From Actinostola sp. cb2023 (Eukaryota > Cnidaria > Anthozoa > Actiniaria > Actinostolidae), in NCBI GenBank assembly GCA_033675265.1, contig JAUJYZ010000885.1, forward strand, positions 500,501 to 564,500: a DNA stretch of 64,000 nucleotides, read 5' to 3'. Shown piece after piece: positions 36,801 to 43,800 of this stretch. The notes under the pieces were generated by a model, which did not search any database, had not been told where the DNA came from, and saw only the letters and a program-made list of their open reading frames with translations. Position 1 is the first letter of the stretch. Each line of letters starts with the position of its first letter. A program made the position numbers and the translations under genes.

Positions 36801-37074
36801 CCTGTAAACCGGTTCAAACAATTCTCTCGTTATAGGAGTAAACGCTAAAAAAGAAAATACCTATATACAAGCATATTTAAATAATTTGATAATAACATTC
36901 AAGTCTGACAGCTGAGCTGTACAGTTCTGTATTCAGTGCCGAATCTACTACACCAAAGGGGAATTTCGACTGGTATTCAAGAGCATTTCAGTTGGTATCA
37001 CACTAAGATAACATGACACCAATGGAAGTTAGTTTTTCAAAGGCTTACAAGGGTTACTTACCAATTTTCTCCAT
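78..37074 (-). CDS. Giant multi-CAP (GAPR-1-like) protein with Glu-rich giant exon, whole gene
   Basis: I assembled this gene by hand from splice signals. Exons in transcription order are 37062-37074, 36110-36583, 31131-31429, 26034-26226, 24384-24598, 23189-23510, 21271-21444 (less sure), 5359-17444, 4237-4761 and 78-520. Phases join correctly throughout: 1, 1, 0, 1, 0, 1, 1, 1, 1. The product is about 4,900 residues: CAP1-CAP2-CAP3-acidic region-CAP4-CAP5. CAP modules show the family signatures (HNxxR, GEN, WYxE, FTQxxW, VVARYxPPGN). The N-terminus is very short (MEKID) with no signal peptide. This, and the sequence style, fit the intracellular GAPR-1/GLIPR2 branch rather than secreted CRISPs. 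Known GLIPR2 proteins are about 150 residues with one CAP domain, so this is a large expansion. The acidic exon has four frame breaks, so an intact product is inferred. Alternatively exons 1-6 and the acidic/CAP4/CAP5 part could be two genes. Confidence 0.72.
896..1685. repeat. Polypurine microsatellite (GGGA/GGAA)n
   Basis: Nearly pure AGGG/AAGG runs lie in the intron between CAP4 and CAP5 exons. The sense strand is CCTT/CCCT-rich. Long open frames here (Pro/Ser/Leu repeats) are artefacts of the repeat. Confidence 0.95.
2145..2578. repeat. 73-bp minisatellite, about 6 copies
   Basis: Near-identical 73-bp units begin GTATTACAGGCTAGTGG. Copies are almost perfect, suggesting recent expansion. 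It lies in the last CAP-gene intron. Confidence 0.95.
2700..4025. repeat. Degenerate minisatellite, unit about 57 bp, mosaic with the 73-bp unit
   Basis: Units contain AACGATACACATACATACAC, then CACGAGTACAAAGTTATAAA. Between 2,700 and 3,780 pieces of the neighbouring 73-bp unit (ATTACAGGCTAGTGG, TCCTGATCATCAAGTAGATG) are spliced into these units. Toward 4,020 the units are cleaner. Confidence 0.9.
4237..4761 (-). CDS. Multi-CAP gene exon 9: CAP domain 4
   Basis: The acceptor is TTTCTGGGTTTAG|GT and the donor AACAAG|GTACGT, phase 1 to phase 1. It carries a full CAP module: [60 protein letters not shown] and [16 protein letters not shown]. This is the only one of the five modules with all four cavity residues (His, Glu, Glu, His). 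A strongly basic tail ([12 protein letters not shown]) follows. If the donor is not used, translation would stop at 4,148. Confidence 0.85.
5359..17444 (-). CDS. Multi-CAP gene exon 8: giant Glu-rich repeat exon
   Basis: This 12,086-bp exon has acceptor CTCTCTCAG|GG and donor TCCG|GTAAAA, both phase 1. It encodes about 4,000 mostly acidic residues that are predicted disordered by composition. In protein order there are four parts. First comes an Asp/Glu-rich head with a twice-used motif ([15 protein letters not shown] near 16,830; [16 protein letters not shown] near 16,290). Next is a repeat zone at 10,900-14,400 with units of about 39 residues ([18 protein letters not shown] type). A poly-Glu run follows at 9,842-9,975. 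The last part is a six-fold 28-residue repeat at 7,080-7,530, then two related segments with Thr runs near 5,700 and 6,080. The frame is broken near 16,136, 13,850, 12,460 and 8,695. No function is recognised. Confidence 0.75.
7080..7530 (-). repeat. 84-bp coding repeat, six copies
   Basis: The protein unit is 28 residues ([14 protein letters not shown], then [13 protein letters not shown]). It is in frame inside the giant exon. Confidence 0.9.
9842..9975 (-). repeat. Poly-Glu codon run (GAA/GAG)n
   Basis: About 45 consecutive Glu codons on the coding strand, with only GAA/GAG mixing, inside the giant exon. Confidence 0.9.
10905..14360 (-). repeat. Coding minisatellite, unit about 39 residues, plus an internal 1.1-kb duplication
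   Basis: Units such as [20 protein letters not shown], then [20 protein letters not shown], repeat roughly 28-30 times with variants. The stretch 11,340-12,440 is repeated almost exactly at 12,460-13,550 (offset 1,102 bp). Confidence 0.9.
17593..17835. repeat. Poly-G patch and (GGAGA)n microsatellite
   Basis: A G-rich stretch (17,593-17,650) is followed by a 5-bp AGGAG repeat to 17,835. It lies about 150 bp upstream, in sense direction, of the giant exon acceptor. Confidence 0.95.
18150..18335. repeat. Dispersed repeat with poly-G run and inverted ends
   Basis: GGATCC near one end and CCCCCCGGATCC at the other flank 180 bp. A G run of about 30 lies just inside the left end. It looks like a small mobile element with an expanded homopolymer. 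Confidence 0.5.
19229..19490. repeat. Inverted-repeat element with a 77-nt poly-C tract
   Basis: Arms of about 35 bp (GTCACGTGACCCCAACCCCC at 19,232 and its complement at 19,355-19,391) form a foldback. At the outer end of the right arm, 55 C, one T and 21 C are inserted (19,392-19,468). Confidence 0.75.
20470..21222. repeat. 44-bp minisatellite, about 17 copies
   Basis: Units read CTGTCTGCCTGTCTTCCAAT, then CTGTCTACTTG and a variant tail. The period of 44 is not a multiple of three and no stop occurs, so all three plus frames are open; none is a gene. Confidence 0.95.
21271..21444 (-). CDS. Multi-CAP gene exon 7 (tentative): charged linker
   Basis: An open segment reads [17 protein letters not shown] and then a run rich in Ser, Asp, Lys and Glu ([18 protein letters not shown]). 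It ends at the good donor GAAG|GTATGT in phase 1, which matches the giant exon. The acceptor (AACAAG|CG) is weak but is the only in-phase choice I found. Alternatively this is a first exon starting at the ATG near 21,490, which would make the acidic part a separate gene. Confidence 0.45.
21997..22334. repeat. Composite dispersed repeat, copy 1 (contains MITE family A)
   Basis: The first 165 bp are an inverted copy of 33,222-33,368. They are followed by a MITE with AGAGTCGTTTTCGTA at one end and the complement at the other, flanked by TA. Confidence 0.75.
22175..22332. mobile_element. MITE family A, copy 1
   Basis: Terminal inverted repeats of about 25 bp (AGAGTCGTTTTCGTACGAGT) enclose CCAATCA-containing unique sequence. 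The TA on each side is a mariner-type target site. Confidence 0.75.
22830..23115. repeat. Short retroposon tails: (CAA)n, A36 and (GTT)n
   Basis: AATAAAGTCAACAACAACAA at 22,858 and, in mirrored form, an A36 run followed by TTGAATAAAG and (TTG)n at 23,041-23,115. This resembles ends of non-LTR-derived elements. Confidence 0.4.
23189..23510 (-). CDS. Multi-CAP gene exon 6: CAP domain 3, second half
   Basis: The acceptor is TTACCTGTAG and the donor GAAG|GTAACA, phase 0 to phase 1. It reads [39 protein letters not shown] and [17 protein letters not shown], then a basic tail. If the donor were not used, the frame would stop a few codons later (TGA in ATTTTATGA). An alternative 3' end of a shorter three-CAP gene is therefore possible here. 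Confidence 0.82.
23664..24373. repeat. (GACA)n microsatellites with an insert
   Basis: GACA runs at 23,664-23,820 and 24,017-24,373 flank a 170-bp segment beginning GAATGAACTTTATTTGACTC that resembles a LINE 3' end. All lies in the intron that splits CAP3. Confidence 0.9.
24384..24598 (-). CDS. Multi-CAP gene exon 5: CAP domain 3, first half (degenerate)
   Basis: The acceptor is CTTGTTTTTATCAG and the donor GTGAGAG, phase 1 to phase 0. It encodes [20 protein letters not shown] and [11 protein letters not shown]. Where other copies have HS..GEN, this copy reads [16 protein letters not shown], so the first His and first Glu of the CAP cavity are both lost. This is the most diverged of the five modules. 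Confidence 0.82.
24601..24935. repeat. Minisatellite abutting the 3' splice site of CAP exon 5
   Basis: About six units of 52-62 bp. On the sense strand each contains CTTGTTTTTGTCACGCAG, and the true acceptor next door is CTTGTTTTTATCAG. Confidence 0.85.
25205..25337. mobile_element. Foldback/MITE with GATATTTCGG ends
   Basis: AACAGCTGACACACTGTAGA and, after a short loop, the complement with a few mismatches. The centre carries ATATTTCGGCTGG and CCGAAATATCG. Confidence 0.75.
25743..25985. repeat. (GATG)n microsatellite
   Basis: About 60 nearly perfect ATGG units immediately downstream (sense) of CAP exon 4. Confidence 0.95.
26034..26226 (-). CDS. Multi-CAP gene exon 4: CAP domain 2, second half
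   Basis: The acceptor is TGTTTTTTTTCCAG and the donor is GTAAGTGG, phase 0 to phase 1. It encodes [18 protein letters not shown], then [20 protein letters not shown] and a basic linker. It completes the strand that begins FTQ at the end of exon 3. The canonical VVARY is VVAFY here. Confidence 0.85.
26275..26351. repeat. Short hairpin
   Basis: TAGGCTCGATTTCCAGCCGT and its near-perfect complement enclose about 20 bp. It lies 50 bp upstream (sense) of CAP exon 4. Confidence 0.8.
27785..27822. repeat. (GACA)n
   Basis: A short GACA run next to the 17-bp array. Confidence 0.9.
27868..31130. repeat. 17-bp array, about 190 copies, starting at a splice donor
   Basis: The sense (minus) unit is GTAATACTTTTACACAG, with variants GTCATAC, TAATAATTTTACACAG and added A. 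The array begins at the first base of CAP intron 3, so the first unit is the real donor. Eight longer units also contain the end of exon 3. Confidence 0.95.
31131..31429 (-). CDS. Multi-CAP gene exon 3: CAP domain 2, first half
   Basis: The acceptor is TTGATTTGCAG. The exon reads [20 protein letters not shown], then [13 protein letters not shown] and [16 protein letters not shown], and stops at SNFTQ. The donor is CAG|GTAATA (phase 0), which is the first unit of the 17-bp intronic array. The exon therefore ends in the same ten bases (TTTTACACAG) as every array unit. The cavity residues are partly kept: His and both Glu are present, but the second His is replaced by Asn (SNFTQ). Confidence 0.85.
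31505..32224. mobile_element. Foldback element with about 150-bp inverted repeats
   Basis: 31,505-31,655 (CATTCTCGTTCCCAGAGCTC outward end) is complementary, with few mismatches, to 32,075-32,224. About 420 bp lie between. No ORF is seen inside. It is in CAP intron 2. Confidence 0.8.
32325..33047. mobile_element. MITE family B copy with internal 47-bp tandem expansion
   Basis: The ends match the 52,186-52,346 copy (GCCCAGACACACGATTC and, at the right, the complement). Inside, a 47-bp unit (AACAAGGTTTTTTGGGGTGT, then CACACGATGCAACGTT) is repeated 10-13 times. Confidence 0.75.
33078..33368. repeat. Composite dispersed repeat, copy 2 (inverted relative to 21,997)
   Basis: A MITE A-like body is followed by 147 bp that match 21,997-22,160 on the other strand. 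Confidence 0.7.
33824..34193. repeat. 62-bp minisatellite, 6 copies
   Basis: Nearly identical units begin CACATTGTTACTGGAATACA. It lies inside CAP intron 2, far from both exons. Confidence 0.95.
34200..36100. other. CAP intron 2, no gene seen
   Basis: Unique AT-rich sequence. I found no convincing exon, RNA gene or repeat. Confidence 0.5.
36110..36583 (-). CDS. Multi-CAP gene exon 2: CAP domain 1
   Basis: The exon lies between acceptor CCCGTTTCAG and donor GTAAGTAAA, phase 1 to phase 1. It encodes one complete CAP module of about 158 residues, with [35 protein letters not shown] and IVVARYNPP. Of the four CAP-cavity residues (His, Glu, Glu, His), the first His and both Glu are present. The last position, normally GHFTQ, reads RPFCQ, so the second His is missing. 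A basic tail ([10 protein letters not shown]) follows the domain. Confidence 0.85.
37062..37074 (-). CDS. Multi-CAP gene exon 1 (start codon)
   Basis: This 13-nt coding exon reads ATGGAGAAAATTG and is followed directly by the donor GTAAGTAA. It encodes MEKI plus the first base of an Asp codon, which exon 2 completes. Phase and spacing fit, and GAPR-1-type proteins also have very short N-termini before the CAP fold. A 5' UTR exon further upstream cannot be excluded. Confidence 0.6.
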
Positions 37075-38544
37075 CGCTTACCGGCGACGAAGCGCCGAGC
37101 GTTTTAAGGCTGTTCTTCGGCTCTTGCCTTGTACATGAATATCAATGATTACGCTGCCACAAACAGGTGCTAGTAGGAACACGTGACCAAACAAAAACCG
37201 CTTGTGACACCCCATCATGAACTTTACATAATTCCTTACCACGTCAAACGACTTCAAAATAAAAACTTGACGGAAATCCCGAGTTTTGAGACAGTCAGTC
37301 TCGTGTGTGGTTCGTGGGCTTTTTTTCAGGTCTTCTCTATTGGTTCTCTACACGAAACTCCCTCGGGCATACACCTCAAGAGTCGGTACTCCAATAGAAA
37401 GACCGAAAGAAAAGATCCCTCGACCTCTCATGGATATTCAAGGATTCTGCCCGTGAGGACTCGTCTATGGGCTGAGAATAAGGAGTTTCTTAAGTGAAAA
37501 ATAGTCATTTATAAAGCGAATATACGACTCAAGCGGCTAAAATGATTTACTACCGAGCACTGGGATTAACTAAATGACTACATCCCGCAATGTCAGGAAA
37601 GTACAAAAAATAATATTTTACCATTTGTGTTCACTGTAAATACTTGACAAAGGGAAAGAAACCAATCACCACATTTTAGAGCAACATATCCCAAAAGCAC
37701 GAACACATCGAGCGTGAATTGTAAAAAAAAACGTATTAATTCCTCCGTACGCGATTGGACTGTCTTAATATTAATTCACTTCGTGTTGTTGAATATTGTA
37801 AAAGGAGTGAAAATATACATAAATAAGAATGGATTTTGAAGATAAAATGGTCAATATTGGATAGCAGGGAAAATTAGACTGACTTTAGGAAGAGATTTGC
37901 GAAAGCGTTGATGGTCGGATAACTTAGAAAGATAATTTTCACACCAAAATCGCTACAACTAGCAAGTAATAATCATAAAGTGAGATATTAACAATCGACA
38001 AAAACAACCAAACAAAGCGGGGGTCAAAATAGAAAATGAAAAATGAATTTTAAACAAGACTAAATTCACAAGGTTGAGATTCTGAAGAACTAACTTGGAC
38101 AAAAACGCATAAAATAACGAAAACAAATGTGAGAAAAAGGGAAAAAAATAGTAACTTAAAAGACCAACAGGGAATGAAATTGAGTGCAATTAGAATACTA
38201 TCTTTGAAATTATTCTGACACTTTTGTGTAGTGGTAAAATTAGTTATGAATGACAATAGATTATCAACAAGCAATACTTGTGAGGATTGGTAGATTATGT
38301 TATATTGACGATATCTAATCATGTGAATTGTGATAAAAAACGACTAAAAATTAACCGATGCTCATACAGTGACACACATCAAATATCACGCACGAAAACC
38401 AACCATTCATCGAGATTCACCTTCTAATTAGAGTTGTCATGTAAATCTTTTATCAATTATGCAAAGCTACTAAGTCTTTTGTGGATAAGTTTCGCGGAAA
38501 ATCCTCATAAAATCTCCCCACGCTTGCTGCGTTGACTGGCGGTC

Positions 38545-38855
38545 TACCTGTGCCTTTATCAACACAGGAAGCCCAGTATCTCCTATGCTTGCTGTTTTGA
38601 CAGGGAGGCGGTCTACCTGTGCCTTAATCAACACAGGCAGCCAGTATCTCCTATGCTTGCTGTTTTGACAGGGAGGCGGTCTACCTGTGCCTTAATCAAC
38701 ACAGGAAGCCCAGTATCTCCTATGCTTGCTGTTTTGACAGGGAGGCTGTCTACCTGTGCCTTAATCAACACAGGAAGCCCAGTATCTCCTATGCTTGCTG
38801 TTTTGACAGGGAGGCGGTCTACCTGTGCCTTAATCAACACAGGCAGCCCAGGTGT
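38545..38855. repeat. 69-bp minisatellite, about 4.5 copies
   Basis: Units contain CTTGCTGTTTTGACAGGGAG and GGTCTACCTGTGCCTTAATC. The period is a multiple of three, so short repeated open frames appear on both strands; no gene is implied. Confidence 0.95.
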
Positions 38856-40540
38856 AAATTGAAACCCGGCAATGGCCACCTGTTTCATTGAAGGAGAAAT
38901 GTATGGAGAATTCCGTTCTTTGAACTAAAATATCGCCGAGAAAATTCAAACCTTCCCAATACCACGAAGAAGATATAGCATTGATAAATAATTAATGCCC
39001 AGCATGCTTTGTAAAACAACGGTTGAATTCACACGAAACACTTAATGTAAAAAGGTCGGGAGATTTAACATTTTCTTCCTATAGCCGGTTCCTTCTTCCT
39101 TTTCGTCCTCTCTTTCCATTTTTTCTATCTTTCGATGATTTTTCCTTCCTTTTTTTATTTTTTATTTTTATTATTATGTGTGTTTTATTTTTGCAAACGA
39201 CCCCACGATTGAAATAGAAAACGACAATTAGGCATGTTTGAGCAAATATTGCTTCAAAACCTTATGTCCTATCCCATGATGCCTTGCGCCAATGTTTTGA
39301 TACTGTGTTTACAAGCACCTGCTAAAACTACCGGGTATATCATATAGGCTTTAAATACAACACAGGATGGTTCAAAGTAACGACAAATCGTTCAGAAGTT
39401 CTGACATCATTTAAAACTCGTTCAGTTTTCGTTGCCTATGAAAATACTTTGAGCTCGCAATGAATTCTGGGGTCGGACACACGGTCTATAAAACACTAAT
39501 CAAGCTCTGGACAAACACAACGAATCCATTAGGCTTTGTCTTAGTAAAAGCTTTCAGTGGCGTTGATTTCAATTAAGATATGAGAATAGAGATCCCGTAT
39601 GTTGATAAACTGATGAAAAATTAAACCTAACGGTCACGCGAAGGTATAAAGCCTGCAGGGAATGACTATTTACTCGGGCCCAGGCCGCAGGCCGCCCGAG
39701 TTAGAAAATGCGGATTTCGGTTGTAGTAGTAGTAGTAGTAGTTTTGTTCGGCTCCAAAATGACGAGTATGCGACGTATTTAATCGTATCCGGAGTTTCAA
39801 GATTACTCAGCAGATTTGAAAAGATAAACGAGAAACAGGACTCAAGTAGATTTTGAATCTTAGTTTTGAAAGCAGCTGTAGATCTTCAAGCTATTAAAAG
39901 GTCAGGATTCTAGTTCATCGTTCAATGACTAGAAGTGGTAAAAGGACTAGAAGCTCGCTTAAAATATATTTTTAAAAAAACAAACGCGAGGCCGTTATCA
40001 GAACCATCTGACCTATGCAACCTCAAGACGTATCATGTTCGTACTCACCGGACTAATAGTCTCCCTCGTCACTCAACTGTCACTGATTGTCATGACGTCA
40101 GAGAAATTATATTGTATTGAAGAAGATGTCCTTGTTTTATTCGACGTTCGAACCGTAACTCGAACCCGAACTCGATTCCAAACTCGACGTTTCGGGATCT
40201 GAAGCTAGAGAGGGGGCCTTTACACAAACTCATCAAAATCAAATCAATTGAACTCAAAGTCAAAAGGTATAATCAAATGAACTCAAAGGCAAATCAAATG
40301 AACTCGACACATACATGTATATACATAGTCTCCCTCGTCACGCAACTGTCAGTCATTGTCAGGTCTCTCCTCGCGCAGCTGACATTGTCCTTGTTCTTCA
40401 ACCAACTGGCATTCATTTTCAAGTACTTCCTCGAACAACTGACATTTTCCTTTTCACAATGCCCGAGTGAACGCTCATTGAGCGTCTTGTTCAGTCATAA
40501 AACGGGTATAAGAACTCTGATAAAAGCTGTATATTCAATT

Positions 40541-40546
40541 TTTATT
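40541..40546 (-). terminator. Polyadenylation signal AATAAA of FIRRM
   Basis: AATAAA on the minus strand lies about 145 nt past the FIRRM stop codon. Confidence 0.45.
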
Positions 40547-40689
40547 TCAAAATAACGAGACCCACAAAGAACCCACAAAACCCTTTGATCTTGGAATACA
40601 CTATTCAGTATTCAACATTTTGTTTAAATAGCTGTATGTGTATCATAACATCTCTTAAAAAAGTCTTTCTGAATCTCATAACTATACTG

Positions 40690-40854
40690 TTACGCACTGA
40701 CCTCTTCATGGTCGATAAACTGCTTAAGCTTTAATTGTATATCTTGTAGTTCCTGTATAACATACCGACTGGGTTTGTGTTTAGTGCGTAGACCTGTTAA
40801 CGATGTAAGTTGAGACTTCAGAGTCTGAAGAATGTCGGCGTATTGGAGGTCGTT
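40690..40854 (-). CDS. FIRRM: FIRRM exon 30 (last)
   Basis: It reads [20 protein letters not shown], ending [19 protein letters not shown] and TAA. The C-terminal helix resembles human LQERMDKLKRYI. AATAAA follows at 40,541-40,546 on this strand. Confidence 0.8.
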   Translation of the reverse strand, partial: NDLQYADILQTLKSQLTSLTGLRTKHKPSRYVIQELQDIQLKLKQFIDHEEVSA

Positions 40855-43800
40855 CTACAAGGAAGAGAGATACATAAATACTGTAATCACGCTAGAGTAG
40901 ATATGAATGAGCAAATGAGAAAAGGGAAAGAATATCAAATGGAATATATGATCATTGGATAGACTGATTATTTCATTCGCCGTGTTCCTCTATTATATTC
41001 ATTTATTCGATCGTTTGTTCGTCCGTCCGTTCATTCATTCACTCACTCACTGATCACCCATCCATCCATTCATTCATCCATTCATTCATCCATCCATCTA
41101 TCCATTCATTCGTCCGTTCATTCATTCACTCACTCACTAATCACCCATCCATCCATTCATCCATTCATTTGACCATCCATTCATCCATCCATCCATCCAT
41201 CCATCCATCCATCCATCCATCCATTCAGTCCATCCATCCATCCATCCATCCATCCATTCAGATCATCCATCCATCCATCCATCCATCCATCCATCGATTC
41301 ATTCATCCATTCATTCATCCATCCATTCATCCATCCATCCATTTCAGTCCATCCATCCATCCATCCATCATCCATCCATCCATCCATCCATCCATCCATC
41401 CATCCATCCATCCATCCATCCATCCATCGATTCATTCATCCATTCATTCATTCATCCATCCATCCATCCATTCATTCATTCATCCACCCATCCATCCATT
41501 CGTCCATCCATTCAGTTCATCCATTCATTCATCCATCCACCCATCCATTCATTCATCCATCCATTCATCCATCCATCCATTCGTTCATTCGTCAAGGCAA
41601 ATATTTACCTGGCTAATGTCATCTCGTTTTATTCGTTTTCTTTCAGGCTATGGCAATAATACAACAACACAGTTAGAGGTGACACACGAGAATGAAGATA
41701 CAGGTGTACCTAGTTAAATACGATACTTTATGTGCACAGTCGATCCCTGCTTTACGGACACCATACAGTCGTTTTCGTACAAGTCAGGGGACTGAAACCT
41801 ACGGCACGGAGTCACGGTACGGAATCGAAGACATTGTATTCAACCAATCATAGCGCGCAAAATCATTGCTCAACCAATCAGAATGCTTGGACACGGCTCG
41901 GCACAAACCGTACCACTACTTCCCATTCATACGAAAACGACTCCATTACGGACACTCCGTTATTATGGACAGTTTTCTCGATCCCGGCGGAAACTGGGTC
42001 ATATAAACGTTTATATGTACTCCCGTTAACACGGGCAGTTTTCGCTGTCCCGTTGGTGTCCGTAGTAACGGGGTTCGACTGTACATGGTTATGTAACTGG
42101 TAATCTACCTCTATGGAATTCGTAGCTTTACTACTATCAGTTACTTTATGATTGTTCTGGTTTGTCGTTCCATTGATGAGAACCTGGGATTTCAGTAGTT
42201 CTTGAATCCAGAGCTGATATTCAATCAAGGATATATATAATAGTCCTTGCAAACTATGCAGAGAAAAGAAAAATATCGTACGAAATATCACGCAGTTCGC
42301 CCAGGGATACGCACCTTAAAGATGAAGAAAGTCACACAGGCTGACAAGTCACGCAGTCTAACGAAAGTCACGCAGGCTAACGAAAGTCACACAGGCTAAC
42401 CAACGTCACGCAGGCTAACCAAAGTCACAAAGGCTAACGAAAGTCACAAAGGCTAACGAAAGTCACGCAGTTTAACGAAAGTCACGCAGGCTAACGAAAG
42501 TCACACAGGCTAACGAAAGTCACGCAGGCTAACGAAAGTCACGCAGTCTAACGAAAGTCACGCAGGCTAACGAAAGTCACGCAGGCTATCAAAAGTCACA
42601 CAGGCTCACAAAAGTCACGCAGGCTAACCAAAGTCACGCAGGCTAACGAAAATCAGGGTCGCGAATTCACGCATGGCAACGCACGTATCATCGATTCGCC
42701 ATACTGGCAGAGAACCCTGGGGATTGTGGACTCGTTACCATGGTTACAGGAAGGGAGGGTCCTCACACATGCTCGCATTGTTTGTAAACACACCTATAAA
42801 TGGTGCCTTATTACTCGGCTGGGCTGCCTGTGGCAGACGCCGAGTCTTAAAATGGGCTTTTTTCCGGTTAGAGATTCCAGTCCACCCCGGCCACAGGAAG
42901 CCCGACAGCAGCATGTCATTCGATTTGATCGTAGTTCCTGCTGAGGTTTGAAAAAGATTGAAAGGATGTATCTTGAAGTTCTTCATCACCTACTTCTCCA
43001 AACGCTCACTATGCTTACAAACGCATACGCCGTTCGCGGTAGGCCTACTCTAAAAGATGTCAGTGAGCGATTTTGGACCGGGCCGTTCCGCGAACTCAAA
43101 GCAATCAAAGAGAAATCAAAGCAAACTATGAGCAAATATGAGCAAATGATGGCTAGAAATGGTAAACAAATGACTACAAATGACGAAACTATGACTAAAA
43201 ACTTGATTATAAACTCTTGCACTGAAAAGTACTACTCAGATGCTGATGAATACCAGACTCCTGATCAAGCTGAAGAAAACACCTCGACCTTGATGAACGA
43301 CGACAAGAAATGTTCAACAACAGTCGCCATCTTGGAAGAACACGAAGCAAAGCACAGTCAAAATAATCATAGTACACGTAAAAAAATCTCTTTAAACTCG
43401 TAAACATTGAGGTGATTATGATAAATTTAGTATTGTTTTGCCTTTTACTTGTTGTTAGTACAATGAATATGTCACAAAATACTACTTTTGGAGTGGTCTT
43501 GCCGAGCGTGTCTCTTGCAATGTTGTGCACAATAAGTGTTCTTGTATCGTACGTTCTGTCATCAACAGAAGCTGCCATGAATATATTTGATGATCATGAT
43601 ATAGTAGAGAAAGCTATGCAGTTATATGTAAATATTCATCATGATGATTCGATGACAATAAAGATGAGAAAAGACTGTAGATCTCGTTATGCGAAGTTTG
43701 TTTATTATAATCACAATCGTGTTGTATGCTACTGTCACGGCGGTCGGCGTGATCGTGAACCAAGCAGACTTCCAGTGAAAAAGCTGACCGTCTTTCACAA

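Larger units (their letters stand above)
37075..40689. other. Intergenic region between FIRRM 3' end and the multi-CAP start
   Basis: It holds the 69-bp minisatellite at 38,545-38,855, a (TAG)n run at 39,723 and otherwise unique sequence. The multi-CAP promoter should lie just above 37,074; no TATA box is obvious. Confidence 0.6.
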
